The position numbers and the translations under genes are program-made. The notes under the pieces were generated by a model, which was not told the origin of the DNA, made no database searches, and worked only from the letters and a program-made list of their open reading frames with translations. This document shows positions 45,032 to 53,734 of a DNA stretch of 64,000 bases, in pieces. The DNA lies in contig CALCCD010000050.1 in NCBI GenBank assembly GCA_937899645.1, positions 1 to 64,000 on the forward strand, written 5' to 3'. Within the stretch, counting starts at the first letter, position 1; the number at the start of each line of letters is the position of its first letter. This DNA comes from an uncultured cyanobacterium (GTDB lineage: Bacteria; Cyanobacteriota; Cyanobacteriia; Cyanobacteriales; Geitlerinemataceae).

Positions 45032-47071
45032 ATGTCCGAGTCCTCGCGTCCGACCGATCGACGACAATCTTCCGCCGGATCTGACAGCGACAGCCGTGCC
45101 GGTATTTGGAAGCAAGCCCTGAAGGACAGTCGGGGCATTCTGCTTGGCGGGCCTGCGGTTGCGGCGCTGGTGCTGTTGCTGCGGGCTCTGCGGCTGTTGC
45201 AGCCCCTCGAGTGGGTGGCGCTCGATGCGTTTTTCGTGTTGCGCCCGCTGGAAGGGCCGGAGGAGCGAATCACGATCGTCGGCCACACGGAGCGCGATAT
45301 CGAGCTGTACGGCACGCCGATCCCCGACGATACCCTGGCGACAGTGCTGGAGAACCTGCTGCCCCACAGCCCGCGCGGCATCGGGATTGACTTTTACCGG
45401 AACCTGCCGGTGGGCGAAGGCGGCGATCGTCTCGGGCGGCTATTTGAAGAAGAGGACTCGATCTACGGCATCACCAAGCGCATCTCCGACAACAGCGGTA
45501 TTCCCGTCGAGCCAAACCCGATCCTGGCCGAGCAAGGGCGTATTGGTTCCAACGACGTTACGGTCGATGGCGACAACATCACTCGACGCGGCCTGTTTTT
45601 CCTGCAAGATCCCGACACGGGCGGCCAGGTTTTTAGCCTGCCCGCGATTATGGCCTGGAACTATTTGGCGGAAGAACCGGGTATAAATCCCAACGAGCAG
45701 CCGAATCCCGATCGCTTTCTGAGGCTAGGCGAGCAGAAGTATTTTCGCCTGCGTGAAAACTTTGGCGGTTACGTCGGCATTGAGGCGGACGGCTACCAGT
45801 TCCCGATTAACTATCGCGGCCCTGCCGGTACTTTCGATAGCCTGACGCTGGAAAATATCGTCGAGAATAAGTTCGACCCCGACCTAATTCGCGATCGCAT
45901 CGTCTTTATCGGCCCTTTCGCCGATAGTCTCAACGACGCTTTCGAGACGCCGTACAGTAGCGGCATACTCGCCAGTGTCTCCGCTTCGCCCGAACGTATG
46001 TACGGGGTAGAGCTTCAGGCCCATATCGCCAGCCAGCTCATTAGCTCGGCGATCGACGCTCGGCCCGGAATTTCGGCGTGGCCGGAGGCCGTCGAGATGC
46101 TTTGGATTGCGGCCTGGACGATCGCGGGGGCGGCGCTGTTCTGGCACTGGCGGCTCAAGCGCTGGGTGCTGCTGATGCCCGCCGCGTTGGGCGGCCTGTC
46201 GGCGGGGATCTGTTTTGCGTTGTTTTCGGCTTCCGGGCTCTGGGCCCCCCTTGCGCCTGTTTGGGTTGGGCTGGCGGGGATGGCGATCGTCATGACGGGC
46301 TACGTCGCTCGCAGCGAGCGCCAAGATCGGCAGGTGATGATGAACCTGTTCGGGCGGCACGTGACGCCCCAGGTTGCTGAAGAAATCTGGCGACAGCGCG
46401 AGCGCATTATGGAAGAGGGCCGCCTAGTCGGCCAGCGCGCGATCGCCACGGTGCTGTTTACCGACATCAAAAACTTCAGCACGATCGCCGAGGATCTAGA
46501 CCCCGAGCCGCTGATGGAATGGCTCAATGAATACATGGAGGGCATGGCCGAAGTTGTTCTGGAGCACGGCGGCACGGTTGATAAGTTTATCGGCGATGCC
46601 GTCATGGCCGTGTTTGGCGTGCCGATCGTCCGCGAAACCGAGGTCGAGATGGCCAAAGACGCCGACGATGCCGTTCGTTGTGCCCTGGCGATGGGGCGTC
46701 GGCTCGATCGGCTCAATCAGAAATGGCAAACCACCGGCCAGCCGATTATCTCCATGCGCGTCGGCATCGCCACTGGCCCCCTCGTCGTCGGCAGCCTCGG
46801 CAGCTCCCAGCGCGAGGACTATACGATTATCGGCGATAGCGTCAACGTCGCAGCACGACTGGAAGGTTACGAAAAGTCAATTGAAGGCGGTATTTGTCGC
46901 ATTTTGATCGGGGAGGCAACCTACCAGTACATCCAAGGAAAGTTCGCGACCAAAATGCTCGGCAGCGCGCTTTTAAAAGGTCGCGGCCAGCCCGTAACCA
47001 TTTACCAAGTCGAGGACGATCTGTCGGTGGCCGACCTCACTGCGAGCGAAACGCAGACCGACACAATTTAG
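45032..47071 (+). CDS. CHASE2-domain adenylate cyclase
   Basis: A 679-residue membrane cyclase. An N-terminal helix (GPAVAALVLLLRALRLL) precedes a periplasmic CHASE2 sensor (about 65-350, with PHSPRGIGIDFYRN and DRIVFIGPFADSLNDAFETP), then three membrane helices (about 360-430) and the class III cyclase domain (about 475-650). Both metal Asp residues are kept (LFTDIKNFS, IGDAVMAVFG), as are the adenine-binding Lys (VDKFIGDAV) and the Thr in DYTIIGDSVNVAAR, so ATP is the likely substrate. CHASE2 cyclases sense unknown extracellular cues. A CRP-type site lies downstream, before the DUF928 gene. Confidence 0.93.
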   Translation: MSESSRPTDRRQSSAGSDSDSRAGIWKQALKDSRGILLGGPAVAALVLLLRALRLLQPLEWVALDAFFVLRPLEGPEERITIVGHTERDIELYGTPIPDDTLATVLENLLPHSPRGIGIDFYRNLPVGEGGDRLGRLFEEEDSIYGITKRISDNSGIPVEPNPILAEQGRIGSNDVTVDGDNITRRGLFFLQDPDTGGQVFSLPAIMAWNYLAEEPGINPNEQPNPDRFLRLGEQKYFRLRENFGGYVGIEADGYQFPINYRGPAGTFDSLTLENIVENKFDPDLIRDRIVFIGPFADSLNDAFETPYSSGILASVSASPERMYGVELQAHIASQLISSAIDARPGISAWPEAVEMLWIAAWTIAGAALFWHWRLKRWVLLMPAALGGLSAGICFALFSASGLWAPLAPVWVGLAGMAIVMTGYVARSERQDRQVMMNLFGRHVTPQVAEEIWRQRERIMEEGRLVGQRAIATVLFTDIKNFSTIAEDLDPEPLMEWLNEYMEGMAEVVLEHGGTVDKFIGDAVMAVFGVPIVRETEVEMAKDADDAVRCALAMGRRLDRLNQKWQTTGQPIISMRVGIATGPLVVGSLGSSQREDYTIIGDSVNVAARLEGYEKSIEGGICRILIGEATYQYIQGKFATKMLGSALLKGRGQPVTIYQVEDDLSVADLTASETQTDTI

Positions 47072-47679
47072 GGGCTTTGCCAGACGGCATTCAGGCCACG
47101 AGAATTAAGGCCCTCGGCTTGCTTCGACTCGGACGGTTGCCGCCTCCCATCGCAAAGGTTTTAGTGCGAGCTGACGACATGCTTTGGGCGCAGCCGCCCG
47201 GTTCCGGATTTACGCGCTCGGCCCTGTATTAGCAAGTGTCACTGACCGCTTCGGGCATTGCCTCCCGTTTTCGTCGACGGTCGTCTCCGTGGCGGAGCCG
47301 AGCCACCTCAACCAGAGGCCGGTGCGCTCGCCTGTAGACGATCGAAAATCTGGCATAGATCTGAAGTCTACTCGGATTTTACGAGACACGAATTCTGCCT
47401 TGTGCTCCGTGTTTTTAACTACGTCGAAATCGGTGAATTTGTGTGACTTTCGTCACTGGCAGCGCACGAAAGGGCATGCTAGATTTCTACTGTGCTGTAA
47501 ATGCCTCGAGACGCACTAGCTCGTACCTGATGGTTGGCCATGCGCGACGAGCACTCCGCATATCCTCCGTTCCGGACGTTGCGAAGCAAACGGCACGCAA
47601 GTTAGCGGCGGTTCGAGCATTCTCGAACCCGGACTTTCCGAATCGGTTACCTCCCAGTCGTTTCTTCCACTTTCGATCT
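47072..47679. other. 608-bp intergenic region holding a CRP-type promoter
   Basis: Apart from the CRP-type promoter at 47442-47485, no gene is recognised. A GTG at 47443 opens the DUF928 frame upstream, but it lies inside the CRP site and its 79 extra codons have no family character. A long leader of about 190 nt therefore separates the predicted transcription start from the DUF928 ATG. Confidence 0.55.
47442..47485 (+). promoter_or_regulatory. Predicted class II CRP-dependent promoter
   Basis: TGTGA-CTTTCG-TCACT at 47442-47457 differs from the CRP consensus TGTGA-N6-TCACA by one base. A TAGATT element at 47480-47485 fits a -10 box. With a start near 47491-47492 the site would be centred at about -41.5 to -42.5, the class II activator position. 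Confidence 0.65.
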
Positions 47680-48318
47680 ATGTTCGACTCTAAAAAACTT
47701 CTCGCTCTCGCCGCAGGGACGGCTGCACTGATCCCTGCCCTCGCTCCCGCTGCGATCGCAACTCCGATCGTCTTCAACACTTCTGAAGATGTTGGTGCGC
47801 CTTCCCGCACCCGTGGTGCGGGCTCGCGCGGTGGCTGCAACGTCGAAGAAGGCAGCGTTCAGCTCAGCCTCGCTGCGCCCGTCACCAGCAGCATCGGCAA
47901 GACCGTTTCCGAAACGCCTAGCTTCTATTGGGCGATCGAAGGCGAACTCGAAGCACCGATCGAATTCACCCTGGTTGAAGATGGCAACCCTGCGCCGGTC
48001 TTCGTCGAAAGCTTCTCGCCAGACGAAGTTCGCGATGGCATGATGAGCGTCCAGCTTCCTGAAGGCAGCGAGCTTAAGGAAGGCAAGGTTTACCGCTGGA
48101 CGGTCTCGATGATCTGCAATCCCAGCCGCCGCTCGGCTGATGTGTTCGCGCAAAGCTGGATCGAGCGCGTCAACGCTGACGTCACTCCGGGCGCATCCGG
48201 TGTCGTGGCCGCTCAAGACTACGCCGACGCCAACCTCTGGTACGACGCGATGTCCGCCCTCGACCTCGATTCCGACCGTCTGGCTGTGATGGAAGTCTAC
48301 TCGACGCCTGCGCTCTAG
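47680..48318 (+). CDS. Secreted DUF928 family protein
   Basis: A 212-residue exported protein. The signal peptide is LLALAAGTAALIPALAPAAIA. The mature part has a first Cys in RGGCNVEEG and the DUF928 core (ETPSFYWAIEGELEAPIEFTL, then KVYRWTVSMICNPSRRSADV), a beta-rich fold probably in the periplasm, and ends in a short helical part. DUF928 genes occur in many cyanobacteria, often next to CHAT/TPR or filamentous-haemagglutinin-like genes. The function is unknown. ATG 47680 is preferred to the GTG at 47443. A strong terminator follows. Confidence 0.85.
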   Translation: MFDSKKLLALAAGTAALIPALAPAAIATPIVFNTSEDVGAPSRTRGAGSRGGCNVEEGSVQLSLAAPVTSSIGKTVSETPSFYWAIEGELEAPIEFTLVEDGNPAPVFVESFSPDEVRDGMMSVQLPEGSELKEGKVYRWTVSMICNPSRRSADVFAQSWIERVNADVTPGASGVVAAQDYADANLWYDAMSALDLDSDRLAVMEVYSTPAL

Positions 48319-48430
48319 GCTTTGTTGTCAGGTCGGATTCCTTGCGCTCGTTCGGTTCGGGATTTTTCTCCCGATGTTAATTCTGTTTAGCACCGAATCG
48401 AGCGCTCGACACCACAGATTATCCAATATC

Positions 48431-48470
48431 AAAAGGCCCGCGACGGATTATTGGCAGTCGCGGGCCTTTT
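48431..48470 (+). terminator. Strong rho-independent terminator
   Basis: AAAAGGCCCGCGAC pairs with GTCGCGGGCCTTTT, a perfect 14-bp stem around a 12-nt loop, 112 bp after the DUF928 stop. Confidence 0.9.
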
Positions 48471-48560
48471 GATTTGTGTTTTTCATCTGTATCGGGGAAA
48501 GCGCCAGTCCGCTTGTTGCCTGCGGTTTGAGATTCGGGCTATATTGAGAACGCCCAGTGA

Positions 48561-48634
48561 GGGCATGTAGCTCAGTTGGATAGAGCATCAGATTCCGGTT
48601 CTGAGGGTCGGGGGTTCGAGTCCCTCCATGCTCG
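48561..48634 (+). tRNA. tRNA-Arg (CCG)
   Basis: A 74-nt cloverleaf. The acceptor GGGCATG pairs with CATGCTC and is followed by G. The D-loop is AGCTCAGTTGGATAGAGC. The anticodon stem is CAGA/TCTG with loop TTCCGGT (CCG), and the T-arm is GGGGGTTCGAGTCCCTC. No CCA is encoded. A T-run follows directly, inside the stop codon of the convergent mannosidase gene. Confidence 0.95.
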
Positions 48635-48638
48635 TTTT

Positions 48639-51600
48639 TTATTCTTCGGTTGGATTAGGCGCGATCGAGAAGGTCGCAACCTTCCAAGCGCCGATGTTCG
48701 TATCGTTGTTCTGTGATGTCAACCGATGTGGCCGTTCGAGGATATCGAGCGTGTCGATCGCCTGTAAGCCCAGCGCACCTGATGGCTCAAAGCTGGCCGC
48801 TCTGCCAGCCGACTCGTGGCAGCGCAGCAGCCAGCGATCGCCGTCTTCGGAACGTTTCAACGCCATCAGCACGAGATTGTCGTCACCGAGGTCGAGCCAA
48901 TCGCGATCGACCGGCAATGTCGGGCTCGCTTCCGAGGCCGCTGGCATAGCGGGAACGACGATCGGCGGCTGATTGAAGGCGAGCGCGCGGCGAACGGTTC
49001 CGGCGGTTTGCCAGGTTCCGGCGTGGGGATAGAGGGCGTAGCGGAAGCGGTGCTCGCCCAGGTCAGCTTCGGGGTCAGGCCAGGTGGAGCCACGTAGGAG
49101 CGTCAGGCGTAGGCGGTCTGGCTTGGCGTCACCACCGTATTTGCAGTCGTTCAGCAGGCTGAGGCCGTAGATTTCGCTGGCTTCGGAGCGAGTCTCAACA
49201 TCGCACCACTGGAGCATCGGTACTTCCCACTGGGCGCGCTCGGCGGCGGTTTGCGGGCGGATGGGTCGCTCGATCGCACCGCAGGGCGTTTCGTAAGTGG
49301 CGCGATCGGCCTCGAAGGCCAGGTCGAACGCGGCTTTGACGACGACATGGCGCTCTTGCCAGTCCACGAGGCTGTCGATTTCGAGGATGGGGGAGCCGCG
49401 ATCGAGGATGTAGGACTGCACGAAGCTCGACTGGTTTAGCCGCCGGACAACGCGCAGGCGCTGGCGGAGTGTGCCGCATTCTTCCCAGACGATCGAGACG
49501 AGGACGGGCGGAGCGAGGGGGTGCTGCTCGTAATCGGGGTCGATGTTCCAGGCGTCCCAATATTGGCCGGAGTCGCTGTAGGCTTCGAGGCGGTTGCCGC
49601 CGGTCTCGGCGAGAACTTCGCGCTGGGTGAGCTTGTCGAAGCAGCGGGCGATGTTGCCGGTGGCGGGGTCGATTTCGACGCGGAGGTACTGGTTTTCGAG
49701 CGTGAAATTTTCGGGGGCGCGATCGGGTTGCGGTGTCGGCTCCTCGGGAACGATCCAGTAACGCTTGACGCCGAGGCTTGGCAAGTCTGTCGCCAGGAAG
49801 TGCAGCATGAAATCTTCGACGGTTTCGCTGGCGACGGGATTGCCACGATCGTCATACACACACACGACTTCAACCCCGCCCAAATCGTCGATGAGATCGT
49901 AGATATCGGACTCGAAGCCGATCGATATGAGCTGCGATCGCCGTCCCAGCGTCGGATTGAATACTAAGAGCGGAATCGCTTCCTCGACGGGCGGTTCGAC
50001 GGATTCGAGCCGAGCGCTCAGTTGTGCGATCGCTTCTTCTCGAACTGACTCCGCCGCTGCGATCGCCGCCTCCCAGCCGCGATTTGCATCGACGAACACC
50101 TCAGGAATCGCCGAACCGGGCAGGATATCGTGGAACTGATTGAGCAATACTTTTTTCCAGGCGGTTTCGAGTTCCTCGGCGGGATAGTCTGCGCCCGCGA
50201 CGATCGACGCGATCGAGGCATACAGCTCCGCCTGATAAAGCAAAATCTCGCCCTGACGGTTCGCCCACTTCTGGCTGGCATAGGTCGTAAAGCAACCGCG
50301 ATGCAGCTCCAGATATAGCTCGCTGTTCCAGACTGGCAGGTCGTCTGTATCAGCCGTCGCGGCATCGAGAAACTTGTCCGACGTATTGAATTCGAGTTTT
50401 GGCAACACCGGCGAATCCTGCCAGCGCCGCACGCGATCGAGCATATCCCGCGTCGGCCCACCGCCGTGGTCGCCCGCACCCGGGAGCCACATCGCCGTCT
50501 TGCGCCCGGTTGTGTAACACCACTGCGCCGCGTACTGCGTCATCGCCACCGGGTCGATATCCGTGCCGATCGGCGACGCCATCCAGGCCGGGATCTGCGT
50601 GCCGTCCGGCGCTTGCCAGCAGAATAGCTCGTGGGGAAACTCGGTCGTGTCGTTCCAGCGCAGCTTTTGCGTCACGAAATAGTCGATGCCGCCCAGCGCC
50701 AAAAACTGCGGCAACTGCCAGCAAAACCCGAAGCTGTCCGGAAGCCACGCCACGCGCGAGATTTGGCCGAATTTTTCCTGGCAGTAGCGCTGGCCGTAGA
50801 GGATTTGCCGCGCGATCGACTCGCCTGAAATGATGTTCAGCTCCGGCTCGACCCAGAGTCCGGCGGCGACGTCCCACTTACCGCGATCGACCTGGGTTTT
50901 GATGCGATCGAACAGGTCGGGGCGGTGCTGTTCGATCCAGTCGTAGAGCGCCGGGGATGAGTGCGTGTAGGTCGCTTCGGGGTAGTCGTCTTGCAGGTTC
51001 AGGACGGACTCGAAGGTGCGCTGGGCGGCGTCATAGGTTTCCGACAGCGGCCAGAGCCACGCCATATCGAGGTGGGCGTGGGTAAGGAGGTCGATCGCCA
51101 GCTCGTCGCGGGGGAAGTTGCGAACGAGGGCGGTGTGGAGATCGGCCAGGGCGAGATCGATCTCGTCGGTCGTCGCACCGCGATCGAGCTTTGCCGCAAC
51201 AGGTTCGAGCAATCTGGCAAGTGCTTGCAAGTGGTCTTCGGCTTCGGTGGAGATCGCGCTGCGATCGGGGCAAATTCGCGCCGCCACCACCGCAACTTCA
51301 TCCGCCACAAACGCCGAGTCGAGCAAACCGGGAGCGTAGTCGCTTTCGTAGTGCAGCACCGAAGTCACTAGCGCCCCGTCATCGTGACCCGGACTGACCA
51401 GCCGAATCGCCAATGCGATCTTCGTCCCCGGTTCCGCCCGCTCCGCCAAAACCACGCGCCCGAAACAGTCATACAAATCGCCCGCCATGATTTCGCGATC
51501 GCCCGCGAAAATCCGCGCGTCCTCCGCCCACCAGCGCAGCGCCAGCCGAAGCGTTTGCCCACCGGTGGCGTACCCGTGCAGCGCGTCTGGAATCTCGATT

Positions 51601-51815
51601 TCGGTGACGAACCAGGCGACTTTGCGACCGCGTTCCCAGAGTGCATAACGGCGCTCGTCTAGCTCGACGCGCGGGGCGGTTTGCCAGCGATCGCGACTCG
51701 GCGGCATTTCGCGATCGTCGAAGATGATGCGCCAGTCGGCAATTAGGTCGTGGTGGCTGAGCTGACGGAGGCGATCGATGGTGGTGTCGATCGCGCGGAA
51801 GATTACGGAATTCAT
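48639..51815 (-). CDS. GH38 alpha-mannosidase
   Basis: A large glycoside hydrolase of about 1058 residues that should cleave alpha-linked mannose. The zinc site is THAHLDMAWLWP (near 255), and the catalytic nucleophile Asp is in WLPDSFGFCWQLPQ (near 345). Later motifs are GAGDHGGGPTRDML and LNQFHDILPGSAI, followed by the C-terminal beta-sandwich domains. No signal peptide is present, so a cytosolic role in oligosaccharide turnover is likely. An upstream GTG near 51833 overlaps a palindromic repeat, so ATG 51815 is used. The stop codon overlaps the T-run after tRNA-Arg. Confidence 0.93.
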   Translation of the reverse strand: MNSVIFRAIDTTIDRLRQLSHHDLIADWRIIFDDREMPPSRDRWQTAPRVELDERRYALWERGRKVAWFVTEIEIPDALHGYATGGQTLRLALRWWAEDARIFAGDREIMAGDLYDCFGRVVLAERAEPGTKIALAIRLVSPGHDDGALVTSVLHYESDYAPGLLDSAFVADEVAVVAARICPDRSAISTEAEDHLQALARLLEPVAAKLDRGATTDEIDLALADLHTALVRNFPRDELAIDLLTHAHLDMAWLWPLSETYDAAQRTFESVLNLQDDYPEATYTHSSPALYDWIEQHRPDLFDRIKTQVDRGKWDVAAGLWVEPELNIISGESIARQILYGQRYCQEKFGQISRVAWLPDSFGFCWQLPQFLALGGIDYFVTQKLRWNDTTEFPHELFCWQAPDGTQIPAWMASPIGTDIDPVAMTQYAAQWCYTTGRKTAMWLPGAGDHGGGPTRDMLDRVRRWQDSPVLPKLEFNTSDKFLDAATADTDDLPVWNSELYLELHRGCFTTYASQKWANRQGEILLYQAELYASIASIVAGADYPAEELETAWKKVLLNQFHDILPGSAIPEVFVDANRGWEAAIAAAESVREEAIAQLSARLESVEPPVEEAIPLLVFNPTLGRRSQLISIGFESDIYDLIDDLGGVEVVCVYDDRGNPVASETVEDFMLHFLATDLPSLGVKRYWIVPEEPTPQPDRAPENFTLENQYLRVEIDPATGNIARCFDKLTQREVLAETGGNRLEAYSDSGQYWDAWNIDPDYEQHPLAPPVLVSIVWEECGTLRQRLRVVRRLNQSSFVQSYILDRGSPILEIDSLVDWQERHVVVKAAFDLAFEADRATYETPCGAIERPIRPQTAAERAQWEVPMLQWCDVETRSEASEIYGLSLLNDCKYGGDAKPDRLRLTLLRGSTWPDPEADLGEHRFRYALYPHAGTWQTAGTVRRALAFNQPPIVVPAMPAASEASPTLPVDRDWLDLGDDNLVLMALKRSEDGDRWLLRCHESAGRAASFEPSGALGLQAIDTLDILERPHRLTSQNNDTNIGAWKVATFSIAPNPTEE

Positions 51816-51833
51816 GGGATACATCGTTCTCAC

Positions 51834-51897
51834 GCTCCGCGTGGGAATGCCTCTACAGACGCTCTGCGTCCTGGAACTTGCGCGACGCAGAGCGTCT
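51834..51897. repeat. Palindromic repeat block upstream of the mannosidase gene
   Basis: AGACGCTCTGCGTC (51857-51870) and GACGCAGAGCGTCT (51884-51897) are a perfect inverted pair. A second dyad, CACGCTCCGCGTG, lies at about 51831-51843. The same GACGCAGAGCGTC unit is at 15313. Confidence 0.8.
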
Positions 51898-51929
51898 AGG
51901 GCTGCACTTCTTCTTCGAGATTCGGAGGA

Positions 51930-52139
51930 TTAGCCGCCGCCCACGATCGTCACGATCTCCAGCCGATCGCCCGCCTGCATTACCGTCGTCTCCCAAAACT
52001 GCCGGTGCAAAATCTCGCCGTTATATTCCACCGCCACCAGGCGCGGATTCAGCCCCAGTCGCTCTAGGAACTGCGGCATATTGGTGTTCGGCGGACAGCT
52101 TTTCGCCTCACCGTTGACGGTCAGTTCGAGTTCGGGCAT
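51930..52139 (-). CDS. thiS: Thiamine biosynthesis sulfur carrier ThiS
   Basis: A 69-residue ubiquitin-like protein that carries sulfur as a C-terminal thiocarboxylate for the thiazole ring of thiamine. It has LELTVNGEAKSCPPNTNM, LVAVEYNGEI and a C terminus IVTIVGGG, with the essential Gly-Gly end. No thiG or thiE is adjacent. ATG 52139 gives the standard size. Confidence 0.92.
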   Translation of the reverse strand: MPELELTVNGEAKSCPPNTNMPQFLERLGLNPRLVAVEYNGEILHRQFWETTVMQAGDRLEIVTIVGGG

Positions 52140-52229
52140 GGCCGATCGCGTTTGGAAATGACTGGGGTACAGGCTCAAACATAGCGTTTTGCCGCCCGGT
52201 CGGTTCGAGCCGATCTGAATCTTCTGAAT

Positions 52230-53492
52230 CTAACGACGCACCGACTGGCGATCGCCCGCCGCCGCTTGGTAAATCTCGCAGTACTGCGGATGCCCGCCCG
52301 CCAGGACGACATCGAGATGCAGCGGATCGTCGGTGTCGCGATCGTCACCAGGACTCGCGAGCATCACCACCCGATCGCCCTCATAGCCCAGCTCGACGGC
52401 CTTGCGATTCTTCAGCTCGCCGCCGCTGCTATCCACATAGACAACCAGATTGTCGCGATCGAACGCCTGTCCGATCGCCTGGACGAGCTGGAGGAAATTG
52501 CGATCGCTGCCGCCGCGCCGCGCGATTGGCCCGCCATCGACGATCTCGACGGTGCTGGTTACGGTGTCGCCGACGCCGACGATCGTGGGCATGTGCGCCG
52601 GGTCGAAGCGATCGCACACCAGCGCCAGCAGCGCGTCGTGGGTTTTCGGTGCGGTGCGGGCGCTGAACTCATCGCCCAGCGGGGCCGTGCCGGTGCGCGA
52701 TCGGTAGTGGCGGTTGAGCAATGCCACCACGCCCGCTTCTTTAATCGCGCCGCCTAGCATGAACTGAAAATCCGTCGTGCCGGAGTCGCCGTCGGTGGCG
52801 TGGCGTACGAGTTCGATGCCGCGATCGTCGCGACCCAGATTGGGGGCGTAGTGGATGAAAAATGAGTCGGCGAGATCCTGCGCGGCGGCTTCGGTCAGCA
52901 GCGTTTCCATCAGGGTTTGCATCGCCTGCTGGATTTCGCTGTAGAGCGCGGTGTCGGCGTTAAGGAAGCGGTAGAGGGCGTTGAGGTTGGCGGTGGGCGA
53001 GGCGATATTGTCGAGTACCGCCGAGTCGATCGCCTCGCGCAGTCCGGCGTCGATGTCTGTGCCCTTGGCCGCGAAGAATTTCTCTAGGGTCTCGGTGATG
53101 CGCACCGGAACTTCTTTCAAGAACGCCAGCTCGCGATCGCTGACGCCGGGATGGGACACCACGCCATCGCGCTCCTGCCACTGGACGCCGCCCGCCGCGA
53201 GGCCGGGAAGGTACGATCGCTGCGATTTCGCCGCTTTTTCTCCACCGACGGCCCGCTCGACGATGCGATTCACCCCGCGCGTACCGGTGTGTTCGCCGTT
53301 GGTCAGCACGAAAAAGTGGCCGTCATAGGCGCGACTGGCTTCGAGATAGGCCGGATCGATCTGGCGGGTCAACGGGTCGTTGACTAGGCCCATGCAGACA
53401 CCGTCGAGGTCTTGAACGATGAGTAAATTTTCAGTCTTTGCAAGCGTTCGATGCAGGAGATCGGCGTCGATGGCGGTGGGGAGAGCAGTCAT
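52230..53492 (-). CDS. stpA: Glucosylglycerol 3-phosphatase
   Basis: A 420-residue phosphatase that removes phosphate from glucosylglycerol-phosphate to give the compatible solute glucosylglycerol. The start LIVQDLDGVCMGLVNDPL carries the DxDG phosphatase motif. FVLTNGEHTGTRGVNRIVER and the long family-specific body follow, with TIVGVGDTVTSTVEI near the end as the acidic metal-binding motif. The protein is diagnostic of moderately halotolerant cyanobacteria. ggpS is not in the window. The gene is divergent from the sugar-phosphate cyclase, sharing a 242-bp intergenic region. Confidence 0.93.
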   Translation of the reverse strand: MTALPTAIDADLLHRTLAKTENLLIVQDLDGVCMGLVNDPLTRQIDPAYLEASRAYDGHFFVLTNGEHTGTRGVNRIVERAVGGEKAAKSQRSYLPGLAAGGVQWQERDGVVSHPGVSDRELAFLKEVPVRITETLEKFFAAKGTDIDAGLREAIDSAVLDNIASPTANLNALYRFLNADTALYSEIQQAMQTLMETLLTEAAAQDLADSFFIHYAPNLGRDDRGIELVRHATDGDSGTTDFQFMLGGAIKEAGVVALLNRHYRSRTGTAPLGDEFSARTAPKTHDALLALVCDRFDPAHMPTIVGVGDTVTSTVEIVDGGPIARRGGSDRNFLQLVQAIGQAFDRDNLVVYVDSSGGELKNRKAVELGYEGDRVVMLASPGDDRDTDDPLHLDVVLAGGHPQYCEIYQAAAGDRQSVRR

Positions 53493-53734
53493 GGTCGTTG
53501 GAAGTCTCGAAGTCGGCTCTCTTCAGGCTAATCGACCGGGGATCGCGCAGGCATTGCCTGCGCTGCAATTAGTAATTTTTCTCATGGCTCGCACCAACAG
53601 CATACCTTGGATCGAACCTTCATTTCCGTAATGTTTGCTTAATCTTGTTAGGGGCGATCGTGTTAAGTTTTGCGAATAAGCGGTCTCGGTGCTCCTCACT
53701 TAGTCCGCTCGCAAGAGATTTACGGAAATTCGAC
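53493..53734. promoter_or_regulatory. Divergent stpA/cyclase intergenic region
   Basis: This 242-bp gap must hold the promoters of both divergent genes. I see no clear operator palindrome except GCAGGCATTGCCTGC (about 53547-53561). No small gene is evident. Confidence 0.4.

Noticed and set aside
47443-47679. Extended DUF928 start at GTG 47443
   Set aside because: It falls within the predicted CRP site and its 79 extra codons show no family character; ATG 47680 starts a clean signal peptide.
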